This document shows, in pieces, positions 44,166-54,281 of a DNA stretch of 64,000 nucleotides; positions within the stretch are counted from its first letter, which is position 1; each line of letters begins with the position of its first letter. The DNA lies in the NCBI GenBank assembly GCA_023386955.1, contig JAEWIS010000024.1, forward strand, positions 62,001-126,000, read 5' to 3'. A program made the position numbers and the translations under genes. This DNA comes from Bacillota bacterium. GTDB lineage: Bacteria; Bacillota; Bacilli; Paenibacillales; NBRC-103111. The notes under the pieces are model-generated. The model saw only the letters and a program-made list of their open reading frames with translations, searched no databases and had not been told where the DNA came from.

Positions 44166-45128
44166 ATGTCCGAAGTGGCATTGGAAGTGAAGGCTTTAAG
44201 GACGGTGTTAAAGGATAAGGACCGGGAGCTGGCCGTTGTGGACGGAATTGATTTTCACATCGGCAAGAATGAAGTGGTTGCTCTTGTCGGAGAATCCGGC
44301 TGCGGCAAAAGCATGACCTCCTTATCCATCATGGGGCTTCTTCCTCGTATCGGTGAGGTGGAGAACGGGGAGATCCGTTTCCAGGGAAGGAATCTGCTGG
44401 AGCTTAACCGCAAGGAGATGGCCAAGATAAGGGGGCATCATCTGGCGATGATTTTTCAAGAGCCCATGACCTCCCTTAACCCGGTTCTGACCATCGGCAA
44501 GCAGCTTACAGAAGGAATCCGTCTTCATCTGAAGACTGACCGTAAGGAAGCGGAGGACAGGGCAAATCTGTGGCTGAAGAGAGTAGGCTTTCCCGAGCCG
44601 GAGAGAATCCGCAGGGAATATGCACATCGGCTGTCAGGCGGCATGCGCCAGAGAGTTATGCTGGCTATGGCCATGGCCTGTGAGCCCCAACTGCTGATTG
44701 CCGATGAGCCTACCACGGCGCTTGATGTAACGATCCAGGCCCAGGTTCTGGACCTGATGCGCAAGCTCCAGGCCGACACAGACATGTCCATGCTTTTTAT
44801 TACCCATGACCTGGGGGTGGTAGCCGAGATGGCGAACCGGGTTATGGTGATGTATGCGGGTCAGATCGTAGAGGAAAGTGATGTAAGAACGCTGTTCAAG
44901 GCTCCACTTCATCCTTATACAGTCGGCTTGCTTCAATCCACGCCCAAGCTGAAGGGCACGTCCGGGCCTCTCGTTCCCATTCCCGGCACGGTTCCCCCCG
45001 CAGGACGGTTTGGGGAGGGCTGCAGGTTTGCTGACCGCTGCCGGATGGCCGCTCCCGAATGCAGTGCTGCTGTGCCCGAGTTAAGGGAAGTGGACAAGGG
45101 TCATTTTGTCCGCTGTATCCGTATATGA
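44166..45128 (+). CDS. Peptide/nickel-type ABC transporter ATPase, OppD/DppD
   Basis: This is the first ATPase of a five-gene importer. The 320-residue protein has Walker [10 protein letters not shown], the Q-loop IFQEPMTSLNPV, signature LSGGMRQR, Walker B LLIADEPTTALD and H-loop THDLGVVAEM. The C-terminal oligopeptide_HPY segment (GCRFADRCRMAAPEC) has the Cys pattern that binds an iron-sulfur cluster in some DppD/OppD proteins. It precedes the second ATPase by 22 bp. A long AT-rich regulatory region lies upstream. Confidence 0.94.
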   Translation: MSEVALEVKALRTVLKDKDRELAVVDGIDFHIGKNEVVALVGESGCGKSMTSLSIMGLLPRIGEVENGEIRFQGRNLLELNRKEMAKIRGHHLAMIFQEPMTSLNPVLTIGKQLTEGIRLHLKTDRKEAEDRANLWLKRVGFPEPERIRREYAHRLSGGMRQRVMLAMAMACEPQLLIADEPTTALDVTIQAQVLDLMRKLQADTDMSMLFITHDLGVVAEMANRVMVMYAGQIVEESDVRTLFKAPLHPYTVGLLQSTPKLKGTSGPLVPIPGTVPPAGRFGEGCRFADRCRMAAPECSAAVPELREVDKGHFVRCIRI

Positions 45129-45150
45129 GAGGGAAGGAGGGCGGAATCAG

Positions 45151-46125
45151 ATGAGCGCACCGCTGCTTCAGGTAGAAGGAGCCAAGAAGGTTTTTAAAAC
45201 AGGCAGCAGGCTGAACAAAACCTACATACATGCTGTTAATGGAGTCAGCTTTACGGTTCATGCAGGTGAGACATTGGGCATCGTCGGGGAATCCGGCTGC
45301 GGCAAGTCGACAGTGGGAAGGCTTATTTTGCGTCTGACAGAATTAACCGAAGGTGAAATTCGTTATGAGGGAATGTCCTTAAGCAAGATGAAACCCAAGG
45401 AGCTCCGCAAATTCCGGCGGCAGCTTCAATGCGTATTCCAGGACCCGTATGCCTCCTTGAATCCACGGATGTCCGTGGGCAAGGCGATTGCTGAGCCTAT
45501 GGTTGTCCACGACAAGATTAGCTGGAATGAAGCCCTCAAGAAGGCGGAGGAGCTGCTGGTTACCGTCGGTCTGGGGCGGGAGGCCGCAGCATTGTACCCT
45601 CATGAATTCTCTGGGGGCCAACGCCAGCGGATTGCCATAGCAAGAGCTCTGGCCTTGAATCCGAAGCTTATTGTAGCGGATGAGGCAGTTTCGGCGCTGG
45701 ATGTTTCCATTCAGGCCCAAATTGTGAATCTGCTATCGGATTTGCAGCACAGAACCAATGTGTCCTATCTGTTCATCTCCCACAACCTGAGTATCGTCCG
45801 CCATATATCAGACCGGGTGGCCGTTATGTATCTGGGCAGGATCGTGGAGCTGGCAGATAAGGATTCCTTGTATGACACGCCGCAGCATCCTTACACCCAG
45901 GCGCTTCTATCCTCTGTCCCTGAGCCGGAGGTGGATTCCGCCAGGGAACGCATTCTCTTGACGGGCGAGGTGCCCAACGCGGCCCATCCCCCCTCCGGCT
46001 GCGCATTCCACCCCCGTTGTCCCTATGTGCAGGACAGGTGCAGAGCAGAAGAACCCGTTTTGAAAGAAGTGGGCAAGGGGCATTATGCTTCCTGTCATTT
46101 CATAGAAAACCATTTATCCAATTGA
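45151..46125 (+). CDS. Peptide/nickel-type ABC transporter ATPase, OppF/DppF
   Basis: This is the second ATPase of the importer. The 324-residue protein has Walker [11 protein letters not shown]-loop [15 protein letters not shown], signature FSGGQRQR, Walker [13 protein letters not shown] and [10 protein letters not shown], plus the C-terminal HPY segment [15 protein letters not shown]. The ATG at 45151 has GGAAGGAGGG upstream; an in-frame ATG at 45106 lies inside the previous gene. Confidence 0.94.
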   Translation: MSAPLLQVEGAKKVFKTGSRLNKTYIHAVNGVSFTVHAGETLGIVGESGCGKSTVGRLILRLTELTEGEIRYEGMSLSKMKPKELRKFRRQLQCVFQDPYASLNPRMSVGKAIAEPMVVHDKISWNEALKKAEELLVTVGLGREAAALYPHEFSGGQRQRIAIARALALNPKLIVADEAVSALDVSIQAQIVNLLSDLQHRTNVSYLFISHNLSIVRHISDRVAVMYLGRIVELADKDSLYDTPQHPYTQALLSSVPEPEVDSARERILLTGEVPNAAHPPSGCAFHPRCPYVQDRCRAEEPVLKEVGKGHYASCHFIENHLSN

Positions 46126-46138
46126 AAGGGGCAATCCC

Positions 46139-47818
46139 ATGTTTCCATTATCCGCAAGCAAAATATCCAAAGCTGCATTATCCGTCCTGTTGGCGGGGGT
46201 ACTGGTTTTAAGCGCCTGCTCCTCCGACAGCAAAGAGAACAGCGACCCAAGCACATCTCCGGCAGCAAGTCCTGCCGCATCGGCTGCGGCAACGAAAGCC
46301 CCCGCTAAGGAAAAGGTGGACGGGGGAGAAATTGTCACCGCCTATTTGTCCGATCCGCAAGGCTTTATCCGCTTGTGGGCTACAACCACAACCTCCAGCG
46401 AAGTAACGGAATTGGTATTCAGCTATCTGTACAAGGTGAATGAGAATCAGGATATCGTGCCGGATCTGGCTACTGGGCTGCCTGTATTCTCGGATGACAA
46501 GCTGACTATGACGGTCAAAATCCGCAAGGACGCCAAATTCACCGACGGCACTCCGCTTACGGCGGATGATGTGGTATTCACGTACAATGTAGCCTTGAGC
46601 CCGGATTATACCGGTCCCCGGAAGGGCACCTTCTCCGAGCTGAGCAAGGTGGAAAAAACCGATGACGCAACCATTGTCTTTACCTTCAAGACCCCTTTTG
46701 CAGGCTATATTGATATTTTCCCGTACAATATCCTGCCTAAGCATCTTCTGAAGGATGTTCCGGTCAAGGAGATGGACAAGTCCGAGTTTTACAAAAAGCC
46801 TGTCGGCTCCGGTCCGTATAAGCTGGTGGAATGGAAAACCGGCCAGTACCTGACCTTTACCCGCAATGATTCCTATTATGCCGGCAAACCTGCCATAGAG
46901 AAGATTACCTCCAAGATTGTGCCGGACGCCAACGCGATGATGGCCCAGCTGCAAACCGGTGAGATTAATGTCATCGGCGTACCGGCTGACCAATTGTCCG
47001 TCATCGAGCAATATGTCAAAACCTCAGGCAAGCTTAAGCTGCAAAAAGGGATTGTGACCACCTCTTATTCCTTTATAGGCTGGAATATGACCAATCCTTT
47101 GTTCACCGATAAGAAGGTGCGCCAGGCGCTTACCATGTCCATTGACAGACAGGGCATTATCGACGGCGTAGCGGAAGGACAGGGCAAGATCATGCACGGC
47201 CAAACCGTTCCTTCCTATTGGAGCTACTCGGATAACCTGCCTAAATTCGCGTTTGATGTGGAAAAGGCCAAAAAAACCTTCGAGGAAGCCGGCTGGAAGG
47301 ATACCAACGGCGATGGTGTCCTGGATAAGGACGGCAAGAAATTTGAATTCGAAATGCAGGTAAACCAAGGCAACAAGATCCGTGAAAAGGCGGTTACCGT
47401 TATCCAGCAGCAGCTGAAGAAGGTCGGGATTACCGTCAACATCCGGGTGGTAGAGGGCTCTGCTTTCACGAAGAACTTCCAGGAGAAGAAATTCGAATCC
47501 ATCTACTATGCATGGAATATCACCGGCGACCCGAACCCGAAGGGACTCTGGCACTCAACTGAAATAGAACATGGCTTGAACACCGTTTCCTATAAAAATC
47601 CGGAGGTCGACAAGCTCATCGATGAGGATCTGAAGAGCTTCGACAAGAATAAGCGCAAGGAGCTGCTCGGCAAGGTGGATGCTATTCTCGCCGAGGATCA
47701 GCCGTATACCTTCCTGTACACCCCGACTACCATTATGGCTTATCCGAGCAATCTGGAAGGCTACAATCCGCTTCGCGACAGCTTGAAGGAAGTGGAGAAA
47801 TGGTACTTTACCAAATAG
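46139..47818 (+). CDS. Peptide-binding lipoprotein, OppA/DppA family
   Basis: This is the receptor of the importer (SBP_bac_5 family). The 559-residue protein has a signal peptide with lipobox LSAC (Cys about 24), an Ala/Ser/Pro-rich linker, then the family motifs LVFSYLYKVNENQDIVPDLA, KFTDGTPLTADDVVFTY and a C-terminal lobe with WNITGDPNPKGLWHSTEIEHG. Substrate could be oligopeptides, nickel chelates or another compound; sequence does not decide. It sits between the ATPase and permease genes, an order different from classical oppABCDF. Confidence 0.93.
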   Translation: MFPLSASKISKAALSVLLAGVLVLSACSSDSKENSDPSTSPAASPAASAAATKAPAKEKVDGGEIVTAYLSDPQGFIRLWATTTTSSEVTELVFSYLYKVNENQDIVPDLATGLPVFSDDKLTMTVKIRKDAKFTDGTPLTADDVVFTYNVALSPDYTGPRKGTFSELSKVEKTDDATIVFTFKTPFAGYIDIFPYNILPKHLLKDVPVKEMDKSEFYKKPVGSGPYKLVEWKTGQYLTFTRNDSYYAGKPAIEKITSKIVPDANAMMAQLQTGEINVIGVPADQLSVIEQYVKTSGKLKLQKGIVTTSYSFIGWNMTNPLFTDKKVRQALTMSIDRQGIIDGVAEGQGKIMHGQTVPSYWSYSDNLPKFAFDVEKAKKTFEEAGWKDTNGDGVLDKDGKKFEFEMQVNQGNKIREKAVTVIQQQLKKVGITVNIRVVEGSAFTKNFQEKKFESIYYAWNITGDPNPKGLWHSTEIEHGLNTVSYKNPEVDKLIDEDLKSFDKNKRKELLGKVDAILAEDQPYTFLYTPTTIMAYPSNLEGYNPLRDSLKEVEKWYFTK

Positions 47819-47836
47819 GGAAAGAAGTGACCAGCC

Positions 47837-48811
47837 TTGGCCCTCTATCTATTAAAACGGGTACTTAACGCCATTCCGATCCTGATCGGAATTACGATCA
47901 TCTCCTTTGTCATTATTCATCTGGCTCCGGGAGGGCCGTTGTCCCAGTATTCGGAGGATCCCACGATTAAAGCGGCCGACATCGAGAATATGACCAAGGC
48001 CTACGGCTTGGATAAACCGCTGCATACGCAGTATCTGGACTGGGTGGGAGGGATGCTGAAGGGTGACTTCGGCACCTCCTTCCAGAAATCCGAACCGGTC
48101 TCCAAGCTGGTCATGGAGCGTATTCCAACCACCCTTTTGTTTACGGTGACGAGTTTTCTCTTGTCCATTCTGATCGCTGTCCCCTTGGGCATTCTATGTG
48201 CCATCAGGGCGAACTCAAGACTGGATCAGATTATCTCCGGTTTTACCTTCGCAGGAATCGCGGTGCCCGGCTTCTGGCTGGCTCTGCTCTTGATGATGCT
48301 CTTCGCCGTTAAGCTGGGCTGGCTGCCCTCCGGCGGGCTGAAAACCATCAATGCGGATTTTAATCTGGCGGACCGGCTGAAGCACATGATCCTGCCGGTT
48401 ATCACCATGACGCTGGGAGAAGTAGCCTTGTGGATCCGGCATATCCGCTCCAGCATGCTGGAGGTGATTCACCAGGATTACATGCGGACGGCACATGCCA
48501 AGGGTCTTCCTTCCTTTATCGTGCTGTTCCGGCACGGGCTCCGCAATGCCCTGATTCCGGTAGCCACCTTGTTCGGGCTGACGCTGGCCGGATTCTTTAC
48601 GGGTTCGCTGATCCTGGAGAATATCTTCAGTATTCCGGGCATGGGGCGTCTGTTTATTGAATCGGCCTTCCAGCGGGATTACCCGGTGCTGTTTGCGGTT
48701 ACTACCATGGCGTCTATTCTGACCGTGGCCGGAAGCATTGTAGCGGATGTGCTGATTGCCCTTCTTGACCCCAGAATCAATCTAAGCCGGATGCAGGAAG
48801 CGGGGGCGTAG
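47837..48811 (+). CDS. Peptide/nickel-type ABC permease, OppB/DppB
   Basis: The 324-residue protein has six predicted membrane segments and the BPD_transp_1 EAA-like loop YMRTAHAKGLPSFIVLFRHG. The N-terminus LLKRVLNAIPILIGITIISF and the C-terminal VADVLIALLDPRI are typical of OppB. It starts with TTG, with a GAAGTGA-type ribosome site. The TTG lies 18 bp after the binding-protein stop. Confidence 0.94.
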   Translation: MALYLLKRVLNAIPILIGITIISFVIIHLAPGGPLSQYSEDPTIKAADIENMTKAYGLDKPLHTQYLDWVGGMLKGDFGTSFQKSEPVSKLVMERIPTTLLFTVTSFLLSILIAVPLGILCAIRANSRLDQIISGFTFAGIAVPGFWLALLLMMLFAVKLGWLPSGGLKTINADFNLADRLKHMILPVITMTLGEVALWIRHIRSSMLEVIHQDYMRTAHAKGLPSFIVLFRHGLRNALIPVATLFGLTLAGFFTGSLILENIFSIPGMGRLFIESAFQRDYPVLFAVTTMASILTVAGSIVADVLIALLDPRINLSRMQEAGA

Positions 48812-48814
48812 GAG

Positions 48815-49696
48815 ATGAATGCAGCAGTAACCGAACCGTTGCCGAAGCTGGCCGCTCCCAACCGTACGGGCAGCAGAGCGTGGGGACGGTTTAAGAAGAA
48901 CAGGATGGCTGTTATCAGTTTGGTGATCCTGGCGACACTGATTGTACTCGCCTTGCTGGCTCCTGTAATCGCGCCTTATGACCCGGCCGAGCAGGATCTG
49001 CTGTACCGCCTCAAGGCGCCAAGCTCGGACCATTGGTTCGGTACGGATGATCTGGGGAGGGATGTATTTACGCGGGTGCTGTACGGGGCGCGGGTATCTC
49101 TTTCAGTCGGTATTTTCTCTGTGGTCTTCAATGTGATTATCGGGGTGACAGTAGGAGCAATTGCAGGCTATTACGGGGGCAAGGTGGACAGCATTCTGAT
49201 GCGGTTTGTGGATATCATGCTGGCCTTCCCGCAATTTTTCCTGCTGATTACTGTGGTTACCCTCTTGAAGCCCAGCTTATTCAATATCATTGCGGTGCTG
49301 ACGGCCTTTGGCTGGATGGGGAAGGCCAGGCTTCTGCGGGGGCAGATCCTGTCTGTGAAGAACCGGGAGTATATCGATGCGGCCCGTTCCATGGGTCTTC
49401 CTGACCGTCGCATCATCTTTTACCATGTTCTTCCAAATTCTATTGCTCCTGTGATTGTTGCCGCGGCGATGAATATGGGCAGTATGATTCTAACCGAGTC
49501 CGGTCTAAGCTTCCTTGGACTGGGTATTCAGCCGCCCACGGCCAGCTGGGGGAATCTGCTGCAATCCGCACAAAGTCTGAAGATCATGGTGGAGGCGCCG
49601 TGGTACCCGGTCTTTCCCGGGATGATGATCTTCATCACCATTATGTGCTTTAATTTCCTGGGCGACGGCCTGCGCAATGCGTTTGATTCCAAGTAA
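48815..49696 (+). CDS. Peptide/nickel-type ABC permease, OppC/DppC
   Basis: The 293-residue protein has the OppC N-terminal cytoplasmic motif RFKKNRMAVISLVIL, APYDPAEQDL, HWFGTDDLGRDVFTRVLYGAR, and the EAA loop YIDAARSMGLPDRRIIFYHV. It begins 3 bp after oppB and closes the operon; a long terminator hairpin follows. Confidence 0.95.
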   Translation: MNAAVTEPLPKLAAPNRTGSRAWGRFKKNRMAVISLVILATLIVLALLAPVIAPYDPAEQDLLYRLKAPSSDHWFGTDDLGRDVFTRVLYGARVSLSVGIFSVVFNVIIGVTVGAIAGYYGGKVDSILMRFVDIMLAFPQFFLLITVVTLLKPSLFNIIAVLTAFGWMGKARLLRGQILSVKNREYIDAARSMGLPDRRIIFYHVLPNSIAPVIVAAAMNMGSMILTESGLSFLGLGIQPPTASWGNLLQSAQSLKIMVEAPWYPVFPGMMIFITIMCFNFLGDGLRNAFDSK

Positions 49697-49705
49697 GTAT
49701 GATGA

Positions 49706-49756
49706 GGGGCGTCCGGAAGGTCAGTGAAAACTGGCTTTCTGGACAGCCCCGTTTTT
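49706..49756 (+). terminator. Terminator of the peptide transporter operon
   Basis: GGGGC-GTCC...GGAC-A-GCCCC forms a long stem with inner CAGT/ACTG pairing around GAAA, followed by GTTTTT. Confidence 0.88.
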
Positions 49757-49843
49757 GTAGAATGGTAAAAACTCAGAGGGAATAAACAAAGGGGAAACGG
49801 TGCGAAGAAATCATTTTGCGCACAATTGCTCGATTGATTTGGA

Positions 49844-51415
49844 TTAGTTGAATCTGCCGGCAGCCTGGCCTGACAGTACAGATTCCACTTGGTTTGCTGT
49901 GTCTTCCTCGGCTAGCACCACCAGGGAGTCGCCCGATGCAATTCGGGTAGCCCCTGTGGGAATCACTTCACTGCTGCCCTTTTGGATGCCTACCACCAGG
50001 CAGCGTTCCGGCCAACGGATATCCCGGATGCGTTTGCGGTCCAAAGGGGAACCAGGATGAATGGGAATCTCCAAGAGTACCTTATGCTTTTCTTCAGCCG
50101 CGTAAGCGGGAACGCCCTTGTTGGCAAGGTACCGGTGAAGAAGCAGCTCATACACCGGTTTGGAACCCAAAGCGTCAGCCGTCACATAAGCAACCAGACA
50201 AACCACACCCATGGATAACAGGTTAGAAAATGAGCCGGTCATTTCGGTCAGCAGGATAATTCCTGTCATGGGGGCTTTCACCACTGCTGAAAAGAAGCCT
50301 GCCATAGCCAGAATGATGAAGTTGGCAGCATAGAACGATTCTGCTCCTACCGCAAATCCCCATGCTCTGGAGTAAACAAGACCCATCAAAGCTCCCAGTG
50401 CCAGCATGGGCAGGAATATCCCCCCAGGCGCTGAGGAGCCGTAGCTGATCATGGTAAACACATATTTCGCCGCCAGTATAACTGCCAAAATCAAAAGGGG
50501 CCGGTTATCCGTGAGCAGGCTGTTGACCATTTGATTGCCGCCTCCCAGTACCTGTGGAAGAACAAGACCGAAACCGCCTGCACAGAGAAACGGCAGGATC
50601 ATACGTACCTGTAAGGGAAGGTTCAGGCGTTTATAGAGGTCTTGGGTTTTGCACAGGCTGGCATTAAACAGGAGGCCGGCGAGGCCCAGTATGATGCCCA
50701 ATACGATTAGATGTCCATATTGATGTAAAGGAATAGCCGATATTCCACGAAAATCAAAAATGGGCTGTAAGCCGAAAAATTCCTTGGAGACCATATCCGC
50801 TACGATGGATGATGCCAAGGCGGTAATCATAACCACAGGAGAGAAGCTGTTATGCAGTTCCTCCAGCGCGAAGACGGCACCAGCAATCGGAGCATTAAAG
50901 GCAGCGGCCAAACCGGCGCTGGCCCCGCAGGTGGTCAGAAATTGTGTGGTCATCTTGGGCTTGCGAAGCAGCTTGCTAAATCCCATACCAATGGCTGAGC
51001 CAATCTGGATGGATGGGCCTTCACGTCCCAAGGAGAGACCTGCACCGATGCTTAAGGCTCCGCCTGCAAATTTGGCCAGCACGGTTTTCCACCAATTCAT
51101 TGCCAGCCTTCGCTGTAATACTCCTTTGACCTGAGGAATACCGCTTCCCGATACAACGGGGTTCTGCTTAACGATCCAGCCTGTCAGCCAGCCACATAAT
51201 GCCAGGACAGCAAACCAAAGGGGAATGTACAAAGGTCGTTCTCTCAGATATTCATAGACCTCCAGAGAGAACTCCAAGCTTAATTCAATGACGTAGCGGT
51301 AAAGCACTACTACAATGCCTGCTGCCAAACCGACAGCGAGTCCAAGACCAATCAGTTGGAACTTCGTTCCGTGCCAGAAGTGCAGGATAGCCTGCGAATT
51401 ATTTTTTTCACTCAT
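49844..51415 (-). CDS. ClC-family chloride channel/antiporter with TrkA-C domain
   Basis: The 523-residue protein has the ClC core with the ion-path motifs GSGIP, GREGPSIQIG, and GGIFLP. The gating Glu (GREGP) and an internal Glu corresponding to the proton Glu (FALEELHN) are both present, which suggests a chloride/proton antiporter rather than a channel. A cytoplasmic TrkA-C/RCK-C domain (about 440-515) follows and may sense a ligand. CBS domains are absent. GAGGAG precedes the ATG. It is monocistronic as far as can be seen. Confidence 0.94.
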   Translation of the reverse strand: MSEKNNSQAILHFWHGTKFQLIGLGLAVGLAAGIVVVLYRYVIELSLEFSLEVYEYLRERPLYIPLWFAVLALCGWLTGWIVKQNPVVSGSGIPQVKGVLQRRLAMNWWKTVLAKFAGGALSIGAGLSLGREGPSIQIGSAIGMGFSKLLRKPKMTTQFLTTCGASAGLAAAFNAPIAGAVFALEELHNSFSPVVMITALASSIVADMVSKEFFGLQPIFDFRGISAIPLHQYGHLIVLGIILGLAGLLFNASLCKTQDLYKRLNLPLQVRMILPFLCAGGFGLVLPQVLGGGNQMVNSLLTDNRPLLILAVILAAKYVFTMISYGSSAPGGIFLPMLALGALMGLVYSRAWGFAVGAESFYAANFIILAMAGFFSAVVKAPMTGIILLTEMTGSFSNLLSMGVVCLVAYVTADALGSKPVYELLLHRYLANKGVPAYAAEEKHKVLLEIPIHPGSPLDRKRIRDIRWPERCLVVGIQKGSSEVIPTGATRIASGDSLVVLAEEDTANQVESVLSGQAAGRFN

Positions 51416-51551
51416 GGCGATCGCTCCTCATCCGGTAAGATATAAACAAAACGTTAACCAGTATACCATAATTATGAGATGAAGGAGCTTATTCCGGGTA
51501 AAGTTCGCGGTGTTGTCAAGTTTGGTAACTCTTATTCGGCAGAAGCAGCAC

Positions 51552-51580
51552 AAAAAAAGACCCGCCCATGGGGGCCGGTC
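51552..51580 (-). terminator. Terminator of the unknown gene at 51586
   Basis: On the minus strand GACCGGCCC and GGGCGGGTC (one mismatch) form a stem over CCAT, followed by seven T. Confidence 0.82.
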
Positions 51581-51585
51581 TCCGG

Positions 51586-52434
51586 TCACTTCAGAATATG
51601 GGCGAAATACTGCAAATTCCGGTTAAGCAAATCCCGGTTTCCTGAAACGGAGCTTTGGATGAGGTCCTTCATTCCCTTGGTGAATGCAGCCAAATCCGAC
51701 GTATCCGCGCCTTCAAAACGGTTGTCATGCTTGGTGTTTTTCAGACTGGCCGCCAAATCTTTCTCTTCCTTCAGGTAGGTTTCCGTCCAATCCGTATGCT
51801 GCGGCACACGCTTGGCAAACCCGATCAGGATGCTGCCCCAATCCCCGCCGCCCGTTATCGCTTCTTGCAGCTTGGTATAGGTGTCCGGCTCAAACCGCTT
51901 CAGCAGGTCACCGGCGCTGACATAATCCTCCGGTGCGCCGGCAGGCCTGTCGGCAGGTGTGGTGTAGGAAGCTTGGCCTGTCGCAGGGTCAACAGTTCTG
52001 GTTTTGGCGATGGCGGCAATTTGGTTCATGGTGTCCATAAATTGGCTGCTTTCCTCACCGTTCATATAATGGTCGGCAATATATTGCGCCTGGGCCAAAC
52101 CCGCCTCCAGCAGAGCCGCCCGGTCCTCCTCTTTCGAAACTGTACCATCGGGCATAAAATTGGATTCGATGATGGTATATACGGCCTTGCCCACCTTCGG
52201 GTCCTTATCTGCCAACAACCCGGTCAGGCTGCCGTTGATCTCCGCCGTACCGTAATACTTGGCCGGCTCATGGGTAATGGCATCCGCCGCCAATTGCCTG
52301 CCCTCTGGGCTGATGCTCACCGTATCGTTGGGCAACCCAACCAATTGTCCCTTCGATTGGCCGGCTTCCAGGGACTGTTTGGTGGCATGATACAGCTTCG
52401 GTATGGAAAAGGGGGGGCTGTTTGTGATTTCCAA
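51586..52434 (-). CDS. Protein of unknown function, 282 residues
   Basis: The TTG start at 52434 has AAGGAGG 7 bp upstream; the frame stays open upstream but without a better start. The protein begins EITNSPPFSIPKLYHATKQ and contains LPNDTVSISPEGRQLA, a short motif seen in flagellar and cell-surface proteins of Bacillales, then a helical region. No signal peptide, membrane segment or enzyme motif was found. It has its own terminator. Confidence 0.65.
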   Translation of the reverse strand: MEITNSPPFSIPKLYHATKQSLEAGQSKGQLVGLPNDTVSISPEGRQLAADAITHEPAKYYGTAEINGSLTGLLADKDPKVGKAVYTIIESNFMPDGTVSKEEDRAALLEAGLAQAQYIADHYMNGEESSQFMDTMNQIAAIAKTRTVDPATGQASYTTPADRPAGAPEDYVSAGDLLKRFEPDTYTKLQEAITGGGDWGSILIGFAKRVPQHTDWTETYLKEEKDLAASLKNTKHDNRFEGADTSDLAAFTKGMKDLIQSSVSGNRDLLNRNLQYFAHILK

Positions 52435-52641
52435 GATTGTTCCTCCTTCGGTTTGACCTTTCCTTTTATAATATCGGAAATTTTTCCAGATTTTTAAGTC
52501 CTTGCGCAACCGTTGGGGATTGTATCGAAAACAAACACAACCGATGCATAAGAAAATACATACCCGCCCCTAAGCCGCGGGGGTACAATGGGCATACAGC
52601 CAATCCTTTTGGTTCAACTTACAAGTAAAAGGGGAGTCAGT

Positions 52642-54198
52642 ATGAAAAAAGCGCTTCATTTGTCATTGGTTTGCGCCTTGGCGTTGGGCGTTGTCGCAGG
52701 TTGCGGGGACACTCAGGAGAGTGCCGCCGGCAGCAGCACCAAGCCTAACGAGAAGCTGAAGTTCAGCATGTCCATGGCGACTAGCGGCAACAAACATGCG
52801 GAAAAATCCACCGATATCAACAAGGAAAAGTGGGTTCTGAAGCTGGAGGAGCTGACCAACACCGATATTGATTTCAATATGATTCCGCTGAAGGATTTCG
52901 ATCAGAAGATGTCCCTGATGTTCGCCTCCAACGAAATTCCCGATGTGGTGCAGAATGTGGGCGGCGCTACCACCAAGGGCATGTCCGGCTCTGTGGAAGC
53001 GGGGGTATTTATGCCTCTGGACGATCTCTTGAAGCAATATGCTCCCACCATCATGAAGCAGATTCCCAAGGAAGCCTGGCAGGAAACCAGCTACAACGGC
53101 AAAATTTACGGCATTCCGTCCTGGCTGTCCAATCCGTCCCGTCGGGCGCTGTTTATCCGCACGGATCTGCTGGAGAAAACCGGTCTTCCGGCTCCCAAAA
53201 CTGTGGATGAGTTCATGAATGTGATGCGGGCCATGAAGAAAAACGGCGTGGAGCACCCGTACCAAATGCGGGAGAACTTCAAATACGCCGACACCCTGCT
53301 GGGTTCCTTCGACGTGCTGCCTTCCCAGTTCGAAATCAAGGACGAGCAGGTGGTGCCCAAGTTTTTTGATGTGGAGAATATGACCAAGGCGCTTCAGACC
53401 TTCAAGGCAATGTTCGACGAAGGGCTGATCCCGAAGGACTTCGCCTCCATCAGCTCTACGGATTACGGCAAGAACATCGAATCCGGCAAAGCCGGCATGT
53501 GGTCGGGCAACGCCCAGAACCTGGGCACCTACCGCAGCAAGCTGAAGAGCGCCCTGCCCGCTTCCAAGGTGGATATTGTTTCTTCGCCGAAGGGGCCTGA
53601 GAATACCGGCGGACACCTCCTGTATTCCAGCATCAATACGTCCTACTACATCAACAGCAAGGTATCCAAGGACAAGGCCATTCAAATTATCAAGTTCTTC
53701 GAATGGATGACTACTCCGGAAGCGGAAACTTATTTCTCCTTCGGCATTGAAGGCGAAACCTATACCAAGGAAAACGGCCAGATCAAATTCACCGTCCCTA
53801 CAGACCCGGATGCATTAAACGAAGACACCTTCCGCGGCATGTTCTGGTTCATCCATGACGTGGTGTACAACAAATCCCGGGAAGAGCTGACCCAGGACGG
53901 ACGGGATATGATTTCCTTTATGGACAAGGTTGTGTCTGCAGAGGGCTTGGGCAGCGTACGCTTCGTGCCGGCGCTGGATTCCTTCTCCAAGTACCCGGAC
54001 CTGGCTCCCCAAGCGGATGATGTGGGACCGAAGCTGGTTATCGACCATATGGTCAAAATGATTTACGGCAAGGAGCCGATCTCCGACTGGCCGAAGGTTA
54101 TTGAGGAGTACAAGAACAAAGGCGGCAACGAGATTCTCAAGGAAGCCACCGCCCGCTACAAAAGCGGCAACGGCGCCATTGTAAGCAAAAACAGATAA
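52642..54198 (+). CDS. Extracellular solute-binding lipoprotein, LplA type
   Basis: The 518-residue protein has a signal peptide with lipobox VAGC (Cys about 22) and a type-1 sugar-binding fold of the LplA group (GKIYGIPSWLSNPSRRALFI, LPAPKTVDEFMNVMRAMK). It heads a glycoside hydrolase cluster, so it probably captures the oligosaccharide whose breakdown follows. No permease genes are adjacent; they may lie beyond the window or elsewhere. The ATG at 52642 follows AAAAGGGGAG; the in-frame ATG at 52588 has none. Confidence 0.92.
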   Translation: MKKALHLSLVCALALGVVAGCGDTQESAAGSSTKPNEKLKFSMSMATSGNKHAEKSTDINKEKWVLKLEELTNTDIDFNMIPLKDFDQKMSLMFASNEIPDVVQNVGGATTKGMSGSVEAGVFMPLDDLLKQYAPTIMKQIPKEAWQETSYNGKIYGIPSWLSNPSRRALFIRTDLLEKTGLPAPKTVDEFMNVMRAMKKNGVEHPYQMRENFKYADTLLGSFDVLPSQFEIKDEQVVPKFFDVENMTKALQTFKAMFDEGLIPKDFASISSTDYGKNIESGKAGMWSGNAQNLGTYRSKLKSALPASKVDIVSSPKGPENTGGHLLYSSINTSYYINSKVSKDKAIQIIKFFEWMTTPEAETYFSFGIEGETYTKENGQIKFTVPTDPDALNEDTFRGMFWFIHDVVYNKSREELTQDGRDMISFMDKVVSAEGLGSVRFVPALDSFSKYPDLAPQADDVGPKLVIDHMVKMIYGKEPISDWPKVIEEYKNKGGNEILKEATARYKSGNGAIVSKNR

Positions 54199-54281
54199 GG
54201 GTTCCCCAGATGAGGTATTTGTCCGCCCAAAGCGGGCAGATACTTCTCCTGTTTTATGACCCTTATGGGGGAGGCGGAACG

